Positions 1 through 7,875 of a stretch of DNA of 64,000 nt are shown here, piece after piece (position 1 is the stretch's first letter; each line of letters begins with the position of its first letter). Below the pieces are notes generated by a model, which was not told where the DNA came from, did no database searches, and saw only the letters and a list, made by a program, of their open reading frames with translations. The DNA comes from Amycolatopsis pittospori (GTDB lineage Bacteria > Actinomycetota > Actinomycetes > Mycobacteriales > Pseudonocardiaceae): assembly GCF_013870525.1 (NCBI RefSeq), contig NZ_JACBXD010000012.1:62001-126000 (forward strand), in the 5' to 3' direction. The position numbers and the translations under genes are program-made.

Positions 1-86
1 CGGGTGGCGACGCGTTCGCGGATGATGCCCATGTCGTAGTCGGCGGGGAGGGTGATCTCGTACTGCATCGCATCCATGTCGTACAT
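1..86 (-). CDS. DUF4865 family protein, 5' end only
   Basis: Partial gene that runs off the left edge; only the first 28 codons are visible. The protein begins MYDMDAMQYEITLPADYDMG, and the stretch from MQYEITLPADYDM matches the usual N-terminus of the DUF4865 family (small putative monooxygenase-like proteins, function not established). Two starts are possible: ATG at 84-86 or the internal ATG at 66-68, which would give the family's usual start. The upstream ATG lies inside an 18-bp inverted repeat at 81-98, so translation or transcription initiation and repressor binding could overlap here. Family assignment rests on this short N-terminal match alone. Confidence 0.7.
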   Translation of the reverse strand, partial: MYDMDAMQYEITLPADYDMGIIRERVAT

Positions 87-98
87 ACTAGTAGGTAC
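81..98. promoter_or_regulatory. Near-perfect 18-bp inverted repeat over the DUF4865 start
   Basis: GTACATACTAGTAGGTAC is symmetric except for one base pair and has TACTAGTA at its centre. It covers the upstream ATG candidate of the minus-strand DUF4865 gene. Short AT-richer palindromes of this form in an otherwise GC-rich genome are typical operators for TetR, MarR or PadR regulators. No cognate regulator is visible next to it in this window. Confidence 0.45.
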
Positions 99-165
99 AG
101 AAGGCGCGCAGAGGCATCCGATGCGAACCGGCCCGTGGGAACTTCACGACCCCCGGCGAAGTACG

Positions 166-609
166 TTACTTCTTGCTGAGCTTGACGATTCCTTCGCCGG
201 CCTGCACCGCGACGACGATGACCACCTGCCGGTTGATCTGGTGCACCATTCCCGGCGGCCCCGACACCGGCGATCCCATCCCGCCCGACGCGGGGGAGAG
301 ACCCACCTTCCCCGACTGCACCGCGACCGACAGCGGACCGGCCCCGCCGACGTTGGGAATCTGGTCACCGGTCTGCACGACGACCTCGCACTCGCCGTCG
401 GCGCAGGCCCTCAGATTCCGCCCGTCCGCCGCGACGAACGGCGCACCGGACGGGGCCGCCGCGTCGACCAAGGGCACGTTCTCCGTCGTGGGTCTCGAAC
501 TCGTCGCGGCGAAGATGGGCGTCGGCTCGGCCGCCGCGCAACCGGAAACGAACAGTGCCACGGGCACCAGGAGCAGGAGTCTTCGGCGACGCGCCGCAGG
601 ATCGACCAT
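166..609 (-). CDS. Secreted lipoprotein of unknown function
   Basis: 147 residues. The N-terminus is a lipoprotein signal: basic MVDPAARRRR, a hydrophobic stretch, then the lipobox VSGC with the lipidated cysteine at residue 23. The mature part is rich in Ala, Gly, Pro and Val and contains the pattern RACADGECEVVVQTGDQIP, seen in other actinobacterial lipoproteins of unknown role. It should be anchored outside the cytoplasmic membrane. On the coding strand a TACGTT hexamer lies 8 nt before the ATG, so the mRNA may be leaderless. No enzyme motif was recognised. The gene stands alone between the DUF4865 gene and the palindrome at 781-828. Confidence 0.75.
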   Translation of the reverse strand: MVDPAARRRRLLLLVPVALFVSGCAAAEPTPIFAATSSRPTTENVPLVDAAAPSGAPFVAADGRNLRACADGECEVVVQTGDQIPNVGGAGPLSVAVQSGKVGLSPASGGMGSPVSGPPGMVHQINRQVVIVVAVQAGEGIVKLSKK

Positions 610-780
610 GACCGACGAACGTAGTCGACCCGCGCACCCCTGGATGCGTCCGAATTCCGCAATCCGAGGGCTGTTCGCAGTGCACGGACGCCGTCCGGCC
701 GGGGGAACCGACCGGACCGGCGCACCACGTGGTCATGCGAGCACTGTGCGTGGACCTGACGGACAGCCCTGGGGCGAGGT

Positions 781-828
781 GGTCGTGAGTGGCGTTTCGG
801 GTTCTAACCCGAAACGCCACTCACGACC
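781..828. repeat. Perfect 23-bp inverted repeat, family copy 1
   Basis: Arms at 781-803 and 806-828 are perfect reverse complements around the centre CT. The outer half is GGTCGTGAGTGGCGTTTCGG. The same sequence, extended to 31-bp arms, recurs at 59538-59601, and a diverged relative is at 55768-55813; all share the centre GTTCTAAC. It lies 8 bp after the aidB stop and could terminate transcription there, but the conserved core in three unrelated intergenic sites marks it as a dispersed palindromic repeat. Confidence 0.85.
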
Positions 829-835
829 GGCACCA

Positions 836-2455
836 TCAGACCTCCGCGCGGCCGATGATCGCCCGGGTGTCCACACCGGAGGGCAGCGTCCCGAACGCGA
901 CACCCCAGTCACCGCCGAGCCGCGACGCGCAGAACGCGTCCGCCACCGCCGGAGTCCCGTGCCGCACCAGCAACGAACCCTGGAGTACCAGCGCCATCGA
1001 CTCGACCAGCCGCCGCGCCCGGTACTCGATGTCCGACAGGTCCGACAGTTCCTTGCGCAGCCTGCCCACCGCGTCGTCCAGCCGCGCGTCGGCGCCGGCC
1101 GCCTGCTCGACCTCGGTGAAGTACGCGGCCACCGACTCCGGTTGCTTCGCCATCGCCCGCAACGCGTCCAGCGCCGCGACGTTGCCCGAACCCTCCCAGA
1201 TCGACATCAACGGAGCCTCGCGGTAGAGCCGCGGCATCCCCGACTCCTCGACGTACCCGTTGCCGCCCAGGCATTCCAGCGCCTCCACCGCATGCGACGG
1301 ACCACGTTTGCACACCCAGTACTTCGTCACCGCCAGCCCCAGCCGCCGGAACGCCTGCTCCTGCTCGTCACCGGTCCGGTCGGTGGCCGCGGCCAGCCGC
1401 ATCCCCACCGTCGTCGCCGCCTCGGACTCCACCACGAGATCCGCGAGCACGTTCCCCATCAACGGCTGATCCACCAGGTTCGCCCCGAACGCCTGCCGGT
1501 GCCGCGCGTGATGGACGGCCCGCACGGCGCCGTACCGCATCCCCGACGCGCTCCCGACCGCGCAGTCCAGCCGGGTGTTGTTCACCATCTCGATGATGGT
1601 GCGCACCCCGCGGCCCTCCTCGCCGACCAGCCAGCCGATCGCGTCGTCGTACTCGATCTCCGACGACGCGTTGGACCGGTTGCCCAGCTTGTCCTTCAGC
1701 CGCTGCAACCGGATCCCGTTCCGCGTGCCGTCCGGCAACACGCGGGGGAGCAGGAAGCAGGAAAGCCCGCCCGGTGCCTGGGCCAGCGTCAGGAACATGT
1801 CCGACATCGGCGCCGAGGTGAACCACTTGTGCCCGACGATCACGTAACTGCCATCGCCGAGGGGTCGAGCCGTCGTCGTGTTCGCCCGGACGTCCGACCC
1901 GCCCTGCTTCTCCGTCATCGACATCCCGGCGATCAGCCCGCGCTTCGTGCTCGGCTCCCGCAACCCGAAGTCGTACTCCGTCGACGCCAGCAACGGCTCG
2001 TACCGCTCGGAAAGCTCGGGATTGAACCGCAACGCCGGCACCGCCGCGTACGTCATCGAGATCGGGCACGTATGCCCCGCGTCGACCTGACCCCAGACGT
2101 ACATCTTCGCCGCCCGCGCCGCATGCGCCCCCGGCCGGGAATCCCGCCACGGCGCCGCGTGCAGCCCGTAGGACACCGCGACGTCCATCAACTCGTGCCA
2201 GTACGGGTGGAACTCCACCTCGTCGATACGGTTCCCTACCCGGTCGTGCGTCCGCAGCACCGGCTCGTTCTCGTTGACCAGCCTGCCCCACTCCTGGGCC
2301 TGCTCGCTCCCGGCCAGCCTGCCGAGCGCGTGCACCTCCGCCACCGCCCACCCGGCGTCCGCCCGCTTCAGCGCCTCCAGCAACGCCGGATCCGCGGCGA
2401 CGTCGTACTCCGCCAACGGCGGCACCTGGTTGGTGACCTCATGAGTGGACGGCAT
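836..2455 (-). CDS. aidB: AidB-type acyl-CoA dehydrogenase (DNA alkylation response)
   Basis: 539 residues. Resembles E. coli AidB along its whole length, with the diagnostic blocks GMSMTEKQGGSDV, LKDKLGNRSNASSEIE and PLMSIWEGSGNV. AidB is an FAD protein of the acyl-CoA dehydrogenase fold made during alkylation stress; it binds DNA and is thought to protect it or to destroy alkylating agents, although the substrate is unsettled. The ATG at 2453-2455 is chosen because GGGAGG lies 7 nt upstream and the product then starts MPSTHEVTNQVPPL, as family members do. It is the last gene of an operon with a sigma factor, peroxiredoxin and TetR; the tetR stop overlaps its start by 17 bp. Confidence 0.93.
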   Translation of the reverse strand: MPSTHEVTNQVPPLAEYDVAADPALLEALKRADAGWAVAEVHALGRLAGSEQAQEWGRLVNENEPVLRTHDRVGNRIDEVEFHPYWHELMDVAVSYGLHAAPWRDSRPGAHAARAAKMYVWGQVDAGHTCPISMTYAAVPALRFNPELSERYEPLLASTEYDFGLREPSTKRGLIAGMSMTEKQGGSDVRANTTTARPLGDGSYVIVGHKWFTSAPMSDMFLTLAQAPGGLSCFLLPRVLPDGTRNGIRLQRLKDKLGNRSNASSEIEYDDAIGWLVGEEGRGVRTIIEMVNNTRLDCAVGSASGMRYGAVRAVHHARHRQAFGANLVDQPLMGNVLADLVVESEAATTVGMRLAAATDRTGDEQEQAFRRLGLAVTKYWVCKRGPSHAVEALECLGGNGYVEESGMPRLYREAPLMSIWEGSGNVAALDALRAMAKQPESVAAYFTEVEQAAGADARLDDAVGRLRKELSDLSDIEYRARRLVESMALVLQGSLLVRHGTPAVADAFCASRLGGDWGVAFGTLPSGVDTRAIIGRAEV

Positions 2456-3080
2456 CGGAACCTCCCAAAGAACGCAGGACGAAAGTGCGCAGCCCGGACA
2501 CCTCGTCCGCACTGCCGGTGGTCAACGGGCCGATCAGTACCTCGGCCGCCGCTCCCACAAGCGCCGCCGCGGTGACGTCGGCGTCCTGGGCCGGCAACGC
2601 CCCGGACCGGACACCGTCGGCCACGTGCTCCGCCACCACATCGCGGAACGCGCGCCGGAACACCAGCCGCTCGGCTTCGATCGGCGCGTCGACAGGCTCG
2701 GCGAGCAGCGCGTACGCCATCCGAGGCGTCTTCAGCGCACGGGTCGCGAAGGTGTCGAAAACCGCCACGACCCGCTCCGCCGGCGTTCCCGGTCGCTCCG
2801 ACACCGCGCGCACGGCCTCGACCTCACGCGTGACGACCTTCCGGAACAGCTCCACGACCAAGGCGGCCTTGGTGGGGAAGTGGCGGTACACACTCCCGAC
2901 CGCCACTCCCGCGCGTTCGGCGACCGCGGACACCGAACACCCCGCGTAGCCACGCTCGGCCAGCTGCTCCATCGCAGCGGCGAGGACAGCGTCGCGCTGA
3001 GCGTCCAGACGCTCCTGGACCTTCGGTGTACGGCGGTACGGCACCCAAGAAGTGAAGCACTGATTCACACCTTCAGTCAA
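2439..3080 (-). CDS. TetR family transcriptional regulator
   Basis: 213 residues. An N-terminal TetR helix-turn-helix (about residues 25-75) is seen in SVSAVAERAGVAVGSVYRHF, followed by a helical ligand-binding domain. The start ATG overlaps the stop of the upstream peroxiredoxin gene as ATGA, so translation is probably coupled, and its own end overlaps the aidB start. Being inside the operon rather than divergent from it suggests autoregulation together with peroxiredoxin and AidB, but no operator was found between the genes. The ligand is unknown; oxidised or alkylated small molecules would fit the context. Confidence 0.92.
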   Translation of the reverse strand: MTEGVNQCFTSWVPYRRTPKVQERLDAQRDAVLAAAMEQLAERGYAGCSVSAVAERAGVAVGSVYRHFPTKAALVVELFRKVVTREVEAVRAVSERPGTPAERVVAVFDTFATRALKTPRMAYALLAEPVDAPIEAERLVFRRAFRDVVAEHVADGVRSGALPAQDADVTAAALVGAAAEVLIGPLTTGSADEVSGLRTFVLRSLGGSDAVHS

Positions 3081-3544
3081 CGCACCCGGACAAGCTCCGC
3101 GACCGCCCTCTCGATACCCCTCCGGTCGTAACCGTTGATGGGCAACGTCGCCGCATGGGCATGACGGACCACGCCCTCCCGGTCGATCAGCAGGCTGCCG
3201 GACTGCTGCAAGGCACCGAACACCTTCTTCACCAGCCCGACAGCCTCATGCGGCGTACCGCTCCGGCCGGTGACCACCTGGAACGGCAGAGCACGCTTCG
3301 CCCGCCAAACCTCGGCTTCCGCCCGGCCCTCGGGGACCGCGACCAGGACCCGCACACCGGCGGCCTCCCACTCTCCAGCCCGACCGACGAGATCCTTCAC
3401 ATGGCCGTTGCAGACCGGACACGTGGTCGAGCGCATGAAGTACAGCAGCACGTTGTCCGTGCCGCGGAAATCCGAGAGACGCACGGCCCGCCCGGCCGTG
3501 TCCTCCAGTGCGAGGTCCGCGACCGTCGATCCGATTTCGAGCAT
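3077..3544 (-). CDS. Peroxiredoxin-like AhpC/TSA family protein
   Basis: 155 residues with a thioredoxin fold of the AhpC/TSA type. The active site reads FMRSTTCPVCNGHVKDL, giving a CxxC pair (about residues 42-45) where classic peroxiredoxins have a single peroxidatic Cys. It probably reduces peroxides or acts as a thiol oxidoreductase in the cytosol. The start ATG has AGGAGG 8-9 nt upstream. It follows the sigma-factor gene after 29 nt and precedes tetR with a 4-nt overlap, so it sits in the middle of the sigma-prx-tetR-aidB operon. The co-transcribed alkylation protein AidB supports a stress-defence role. Confidence 0.85.
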   Translation of the reverse strand: MLEIGSTVADLALEDTAGRAVRLSDFRGTDNVLLYFMRSTTCPVCNGHVKDLVGRAGEWEAAGVRVLVAVPEGRAEAEVWRAKRALPFQVVTGRSGTPHEAVGLVKKVFGALQQSGSLLIDREGVVRHAHAATLPINGYDRRGIERAVAELVRVR

Positions 3545-3573
3545 GAGTGATTCCTCCTGGGATACACGTGTCG

Positions 3574-4134
3574 TCAGGGAAGGTTCGCGTCGGCCAGCAG
3601 CAGCTCACGGACCGTCGCCCGCGCCCGATGCAACCGGGACTTCATCGCCGGCGTACTCAGCCCGAGCACGTCCGCGACCGCCCGGCCCGGATACCCCTGG
3701 ATGTCCCGCATGATCAGGACACGACGCTGATCGACCGGCAACGCGGCGACGGCCTCCGCCACCCGCCGCGCCTCCAGCCGTTGCAAGACGTCGTCCTCCG
3801 CCGAGACCACCTCGCCGAGACCCACCGGATCGTCACGCCGCAACGCCCGCCGCGCCCGGCGCAGACACTCGTTGCGCACGATCCGGAACATCCACGACGC
3901 CAGCGCACCGGAAGCCCGCAACGTGCCGATCTTCCGGTACAGGATGATCAGCGCCTCCTGCGCGGAATCCTCCGCGTCCTCCGGCGAAGCACACAGAGAG
4001 CGTGCGAACCGCTGCACATGCGGATGCGAACCCGACACCAGCGCCGCGATCGCGTCCGCGTCCCCGCCCTGCGCGGCCACGATCAACGACTCCCGGGGCC
4101 AACCGACCTCCGCCAACACGACCTCCTCCGACAC
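3574..4134 (-). CDS. ECF-like RNA polymerase sigma factor
   Basis: 186 residues from GTG at 4132-4134; GGGAG lies 6-7 nt upstream and the product then starts MSEEVVLAEVGWPRESLI. Region 2 (about residues 27-90) contains the core-binding and -10 helix signature AQEALIILYRKIG and ASWMFRIVRNECLRR; region 4 (about 125-180) has ALPVDQRRVLIMRDIQGYPG and LSTPAMKSRLHRARA. This two-domain layout is that of ECF sigma factors. No anti-sigma gene is next to it, which is unusual. It leads the operon with peroxiredoxin, TetR and AidB and may direct their transcription. On the coding strand TCTAGT lies shortly before the RBS and could be its own -10 box. Confidence 0.9.
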   Translation of the reverse strand: MSEEVVLAEVGWPRESLIVAAQGGDADAIAALVSGSHPHVQRFARSLCASPEDAEDSAQEALIILYRKIGTLRASGALASWMFRIVRNECLRRARRALRRDDPVGLGEVVSAEDDVLQRLEARRVAEAVAALPVDQRRVLIMRDIQGYPGRAVADVLGLSTPAMKSRLHRARATVRELLLADANLP

Positions 4135-4240
4135 CGGGAATCTCCCGGCCCCTACTAGAGCCACCACCCCCGCAAAAGGATTCAGCCCACGAACCAGCCG
4201 ACGGAACGGGGCCTCCTCACCCGATGGCATGATCGCCGGT

Positions 4241-4756
4241 ATGACCTGGACCGCCCCCGAGGTGACCCGCCCGTCCGGCGACACCGCCGCGCACGAAAGC
4301 ACCCTCCTGCCCAGCCTCCTGGCCTGGCACCGCAGCACCTTCCTCCTCAAATGCGCCGGCCTCACCGGGGAACAGCTCGCCCAGGCGTCGATCCCGCCGT
4401 CCAACCTGACCCTGCTCGGCCTCATCCGGCACCTCGCCAAGGTCGAACGCATCTGGTTCCGCCTCCGCTACCGCGCCCAGGACATCGGCCCCCTCTACGA
4501 TCCCGCCCTCGGCAAGGACCACGACTTCGAGGTCATCGACGCCACCAAGGCCGAAGAGGCCTACAACACCCTCCTCGAAGAGATCCGCCTCGCCGACGAA
4601 GCCGCCGCCGGCGGATCACTCGACGACACCTTCGACCTCGGCGGCGACCCGTTCTCGCTGCGCATGATCTACGTCCACATGATCGGCGAATACGCCCGCC
4701 ACAACGGACACGCCGACCTCATCCGCGAACGCGTCGACGGCCACACCGGTGCCTAG
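4241..4756 (+). CDS. DinB/DUF664 family protein
   Basis: 171 residues. The four-helix DinB/DUF664 fold is indicated by LLAWHRSTFLLKCAGL, the IRHLAKVERIWF helix and the C-terminal HMIGEYARHNGHADLIRE. The conserved histidines (one in IRHLAKVER, others in the C-terminal helix) form the metal site of this superfamily, which includes mycothiol-dependent transferases of actinobacteria. A thiol-transferase or detoxification role is therefore plausible but not proven. It is divergent from the sigma-factor operon with about 106 bp between starts and is followed 10 nt later by a ProC-like gene, with which it is likely co-transcribed. Confidence 0.8.
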   Translation: MTWTAPEVTRPSGDTAAHESTLLPSLLAWHRSTFLLKCAGLTGEQLAQASIPPSNLTLLGLIRHLAKVERIWFRLRYRAQDIGPLYDPALGKDHDFEVIDATKAEEAYNTLLEEIRLADEAAAGGSLDDTFDLGGDPFSLRMIYVHMIGEYARHNGHADLIRERVDGHTGA

Positions 4757-4766
4757 AGGAGCGACC

Positions 4767-5534
4767 ATGAACTACGGATTCGTCGGGACGGGCGAGATCG
4801 CCGCCGCCATCGTCGAAGGCCTCAGCAAAGACGTCGACGACGCGCCCTCGATCTTCCTCTCACCCCGCAGCCGCAGCGTCGGACAGGAACTCACCGAGCG
4901 CTTCCCGAACGTCCAGGTCTGCGCCGGCAACCAGGACGTCCTCGACAACGCCACGACGATCGTCCTCGCCGTCCGCCCGCCGATCGCCCAAGAAGTCCTC
5001 ACCGACCTCACCTTCCGGCCCGACCACGTCCTGATCAGCGCCCTCGCCGGCGTCCGCCTGACACAGCTACGCGAATGGGCCGCACCCGCCGCCGAAGTCG
5101 TCCGGACCATTCCGCTGCCCCCGGCCGCCCGCCGCCAGAGCCTCACCGCGATGTACCCGGACAACACCGCCGCCCGAACCCTGTTCGACAGCGTCGGCGG
5201 CACCGTCGTCCCCAACGAAGAAAAAGACCTCGAGGTCTTCAGCGCCGCGACGTCCACCTTCGCCGCCCACCTCGACTACGTCAGCACCATCGCCGCCTGG
5301 ATGACCGACCAAGGCGTCGAAGACACCACCGCGACCGCCTACACCGCCCACATCTTCGGCCAACTCGGCCAAGCCCTGCTCCAGCACGACGGCTCACTCG
5401 AAACCCTCACCGGCAAGCACATGACCCCCGGCGGCATCAACGAACAACTCCTCACCGACCTGCGCACCGGCGGCGTCCCCGACACCGTCCGCCACGCCCT
5501 CGACGGGATCCTGACCAGGCTGCGCGACCAGTGA
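4767..5534 (+). CDS. ProC-like NAD(P)-binding reductase
   Basis: 255 residues. The N-terminus MNYGFVGTGEIAAAIVEGL is a Rossmann dinucleotide-binding motif of the pyrroline-5-carboxylate reductase family (GxGxxA-type), and the later HMTPGGINEQLL corresponds to the conserved SPGGTT-like loop of ProC. A role in reducing pyrroline-5-carboxylate or a related imine is likely, but the sequence is diverged and the housekeeping ProC is probably elsewhere. GAGGAG stands 7 nt before the ATG. Its stop overlaps the next start (GTGA), so it is translationally coupled to the PrmC-like methyltransferase. Confidence 0.78.
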   Translation: MNYGFVGTGEIAAAIVEGLSKDVDDAPSIFLSPRSRSVGQELTERFPNVQVCAGNQDVLDNATTIVLAVRPPIAQEVLTDLTFRPDHVLISALAGVRLTQLREWAAPAAEVVRTIPLPPAARRQSLTAMYPDNTAARTLFDSVGGTVVPNEEKDLEVFSAATSTFAAHLDYVSTIAAWMTDQGVEDTTATAYTAHIFGQLGQALLQHDGSLETLTGKHMTPGGINEQLLTDLRTGGVPDTVRHALDGILTRLRDQ

Positions 5535-6289
5535 CCATCGTCGAAAGACTGCGCGCCGCCGGATGCGTCTTCGCCGAAGACGAAGCCCGGCTCCTCAGCG
5601 CGGAAGCACACACACCCGCCGAACTCGACACCCTGATCCAACGGCGCATCGACGGCGAACCCCTCGAAGTCATCCTCGGCTGGGCGGAGTTCTGCGGACT
5701 CCGCATCGTCGTCGAACCCGGCGTCTTCGTGCCACGCCAACGCTCCGAACTCCTCGTCCGCCACGCCGTCACCCTGGCCGGACCGGGAGCCGTCGTCCTC
5801 GACCTCTGCTGCGGCACCGGAGCCCTCGGCGCCGCAGTCGCGGCCCAAGTGGGCGACATCCGGCTCTACGCGGCCGACATCGAACCCGCAGCCGTCCGCT
5901 GCGCCCGCGCCAACGTCGCCCAAGCCAGGGGAGAGGTCTTCGAAGGCGACCTCTACACACCCCTTCCCCTATCGCTCAAAGGCCACGTCGACGTCCTCAT
6001 CGTCAACGCCCCCTACGTCCCCACCGACGCCATCGCGATGATGCCGCCCGAAGCCCGCGACCACGAACCCCGCGTCGCCCTCGACGGCGGACAGGACGGA
6101 GTCGACGTCCACCGCCGCGTCGCCGCCGAAGCTCCACAATGGCTCGCACCGGGCGGGCACCTCCTGATCGAAACAGGGGAAAGTCAGGCTTCACACACCG
6201 CGGAAGCCATGGCGCACAACGGATTGACCCCCGAAGTGATCACCGACGACGAGCTGTACGCGACGATTGTTGTCGGTGCCGGGGGATAG
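5531..6289 (+). CDS. PrmC/HemK-like SAM methyltransferase
   Basis: 252 residues from GTG 5531, overlapping the previous stop by 4 nt. The SAM site VLDLCCGTGALGAA (about residues 88-101) and the loop NAPYVP, the counterpart of the NPPY motif of PrmC/HemK, place it among N5-glutamine methyltransferases, enzymes that methylate the GGQ glutamine of release factors. The first Pro of NPPY is Ala here, and the length is shorter than housekeeping PrmC (about 280-290), so it is probably a paralogue with another glutamine or amine substrate. It forms an operon with the DinB and ProC-like genes. Confidence 0.8.
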   Translation: MTIVERLRAAGCVFAEDEARLLSAEAHTPAELDTLIQRRIDGEPLEVILGWAEFCGLRIVVEPGVFVPRQRSELLVRHAVTLAGPGAVVLDLCCGTGALGAAVAAQVGDIRLYAADIEPAAVRCARANVAQARGEVFEGDLYTPLPLSLKGHVDVLIVNAPYVPTDAIAMMPPEARDHEPRVALDGGQDGVDVHRRVAAEAPQWLAPGGHLLIETGESQASHTAEAMAHNGLTPEVITDDELYATIVVGAGG

Positions 6290-6299
6290 CGTCCCCGCC

Positions 6300-6941
6300 G
6301 TGACCGACTACCTCCAAACGACCCGCGCCGCCTACGACACGGTCGCGGCCGACTACGCCGAACTCCTCCGCGGACACCTCGCCGGATCCATCTGGGACCG
6401 AGCCGTACTCGCCGCCTACACGGAACTCGTCCGAACCGCCGGCGGCGGACGAGTCGCCGAAATCGGCTGTGGCCCCGGCCGCGTGACCGAACACCTGCAC
6501 ACCCTCGGACTGGACGTCCACGGCGTCGACCTCTCGCCGGAGATGATCGCCGTCGCCCGGAAGTGGTATCCACACCTGGACTTCGAGATCGGGGAGATGC
6601 CCGGTCTGTCCCTTGAGGACAACACGCGGGCCGGCATCGTCGCCTGGTACTCCATCATCCACACCCCACGGGAGCGGCTGCCGGAGATCTTCGCCGACTT
6701 CCACCGGATCCTCACCCCGGGCGGCCACCTGTTGCTCGCCTTCCAGGTCGGCGACGAAGTACGCCACATCGAGCACGCCTACGGCCACGACATCACCTGC
6801 GACGCCTACCGCCTGCTCCCGGAGAAGATCGCCGAACAGCTGGGGGAGGCGGGGTTCACCATGCTCTCGAAACTCGTCCGTGAACCGTCGGAAGAATTCG
6901 AGACGACCCAGCAGGCCTACCTGATCGCCCGCAAGCAGTAG
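6300..6941 (+). CDS. Class I SAM-dependent methyltransferase
   Basis: 213 residues from GTG 6300; an ATG at 6267 is also in frame but would overlap the upstream gene by 23 bp. Motif I is RVAEIGCGPGRVTEHL and the post-motif acidic residue is in LDVHGVDLSPEMI, as in UbiE/type 11 methyltransferases. The acceptor is unknown. It follows the PrmC-like gene after 10 nt and is the last of the plus-strand run. It ends 1 bp before a convergent methyltransferase gene, leaving no room for an intergenic terminator. Confidence 0.82.
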   Translation: MTDYLQTTRAAYDTVAADYAELLRGHLAGSIWDRAVLAAYTELVRTAGGGRVAEIGCGPGRVTEHLHTLGLDVHGVDLSPEMIAVARKWYPHLDFEIGEMPGLSLEDNTRAGIVAWYSIIHTPRERLPEIFADFHRILTPGGHLLLAFQVGDEVRHIEHAYGHDITCDAYRLLPEKIAEQLGEAGFTMLSKLVREPSEEFETTQQAYLIARKQ

Positions 6942-6942
6942 C

Positions 6943-7782
6943 TCAAGGACGCCGAGCCTCGATGAGCCAGGCCGCCGAGTCGTAGAAGACGCCTCGGCCG
7001 GTCTGGTGCTCGGCGAGATCTGCGCGCAAAGCCTCGATGGCCTTCGCGCGCGTGGCCTCGTCCAGATCGTTCAACCGGCCGCCGTGCTGCTCGACGATGA
7101 ACTCCGCCGCGTCATCGACGTCCTGACCGAAGTACATCGGCCTGTTCACCTCGGTCGACCGGACCTCGGTGTACCCAGCGGAGGTCAGCAGCCCTTCGGT
7201 TTCGAGCGGGTCGCTCAGCGCGAGATTCGACGCCGGCACCTCACGACCGGCGGCGAAGATGGTCCGGAACGTGCTGATCCATTCGTTGAGCCGCAACGGC
7301 TGCCACGTCAGCAGCACGAGACGGCCACCCGGCCGCGTCGCCCGCGCGAGGTTGGCGAACGCGGCCAGGGGAGTACCGAAGAACATCGCGCCGTGCCTGC
7401 TGATCACCACGTCGAAGCCCGCTTCGGGAAACGGATGGATTTGAGCGTCCGCCTGTTCGAACGTCGCGTTGAGAACGCCTTCCGCTTCGGCGACCCGACG
7501 GGCGAGCCCGAGCATCTCGGCAGAGAGGTCCACACCGAGAGCCGAGCCGTCAAACGCCAAGCGTGCGGCGTCCCGCGTTGTCTGACCCGCGCCGCAGCCG
7601 ACATCGAGAACCCTGTCGGAAGACTCGATGGCGGCCGCCCCGAGAAAGGTCTCTCGGTACGCGGCGACGCCGTCATTGATGCGCTGAGCGCGCCTTGTCC
7701 ACAACGTGCCTTCGTCGCCGTTCCACGCGTTCAGCATCTGCTCGTTGGCCGGATCGACGCGCACAGCGGTGCCCTCGGACAT
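6943..7782 (-). CDS. Class I SAM-dependent methyltransferase
   Basis: 279 residues. The SAM-binding motif VLDVGCGAGQTTRDAA (about residues 60-75) and ALGVDLSAEMLGLAR are clear, with the type 11/25 methyltransferase core up to GGRLVLLTWQPL. The region around LNEWISTFRTIFAAGREVP is typical of actinobacterial UbiE-like enzymes of unassigned acceptor. It converges with the plus-strand methyltransferase with a 1-bp gap, but the two proteins are not close copies. It is followed on its 5' side by the HIT gene in the same orientation, about 93 bp away. Confidence 0.85.
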   Translation of the reverse strand: MSEGTAVRVDPANEQMLNAWNGDEGTLWTRRAQRINDGVAAYRETFLGAAAIESSDRVLDVGCGAGQTTRDAARLAFDGSALGVDLSAEMLGLARRVAEAEGVLNATFEQADAQIHPFPEAGFDVVISRHGAMFFGTPLAAFANLARATRPGGRLVLLTWQPLRLNEWISTFRTIFAAGREVPASNLALSDPLETEGLLTSAGYTEVRSTEVNRPMYFGQDVDDAAEFIVEQHGGRLNDLDEATRAKAIEALRADLAEHQTGRGVFYDSAAWLIEARRP

Positions 7783-7875
7783 CTTCTGCTACCCCCAGAT
7801 CTCGATCTCCAAGGAAGAAGCTAGCGCAAGCTTTGGCCGGAACCGTCTTCGCGTCAGGACACGACCGGTGCCATG

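Noticed and set aside
173-2575. Long plus-strand reading frame (800 codons) over the lipoprotein and aidB genes
   Set aside because: Its product is Arg/Pro/His-rich antisense translation of two well-supported minus-strand genes; such shadows are expected at this GC content.
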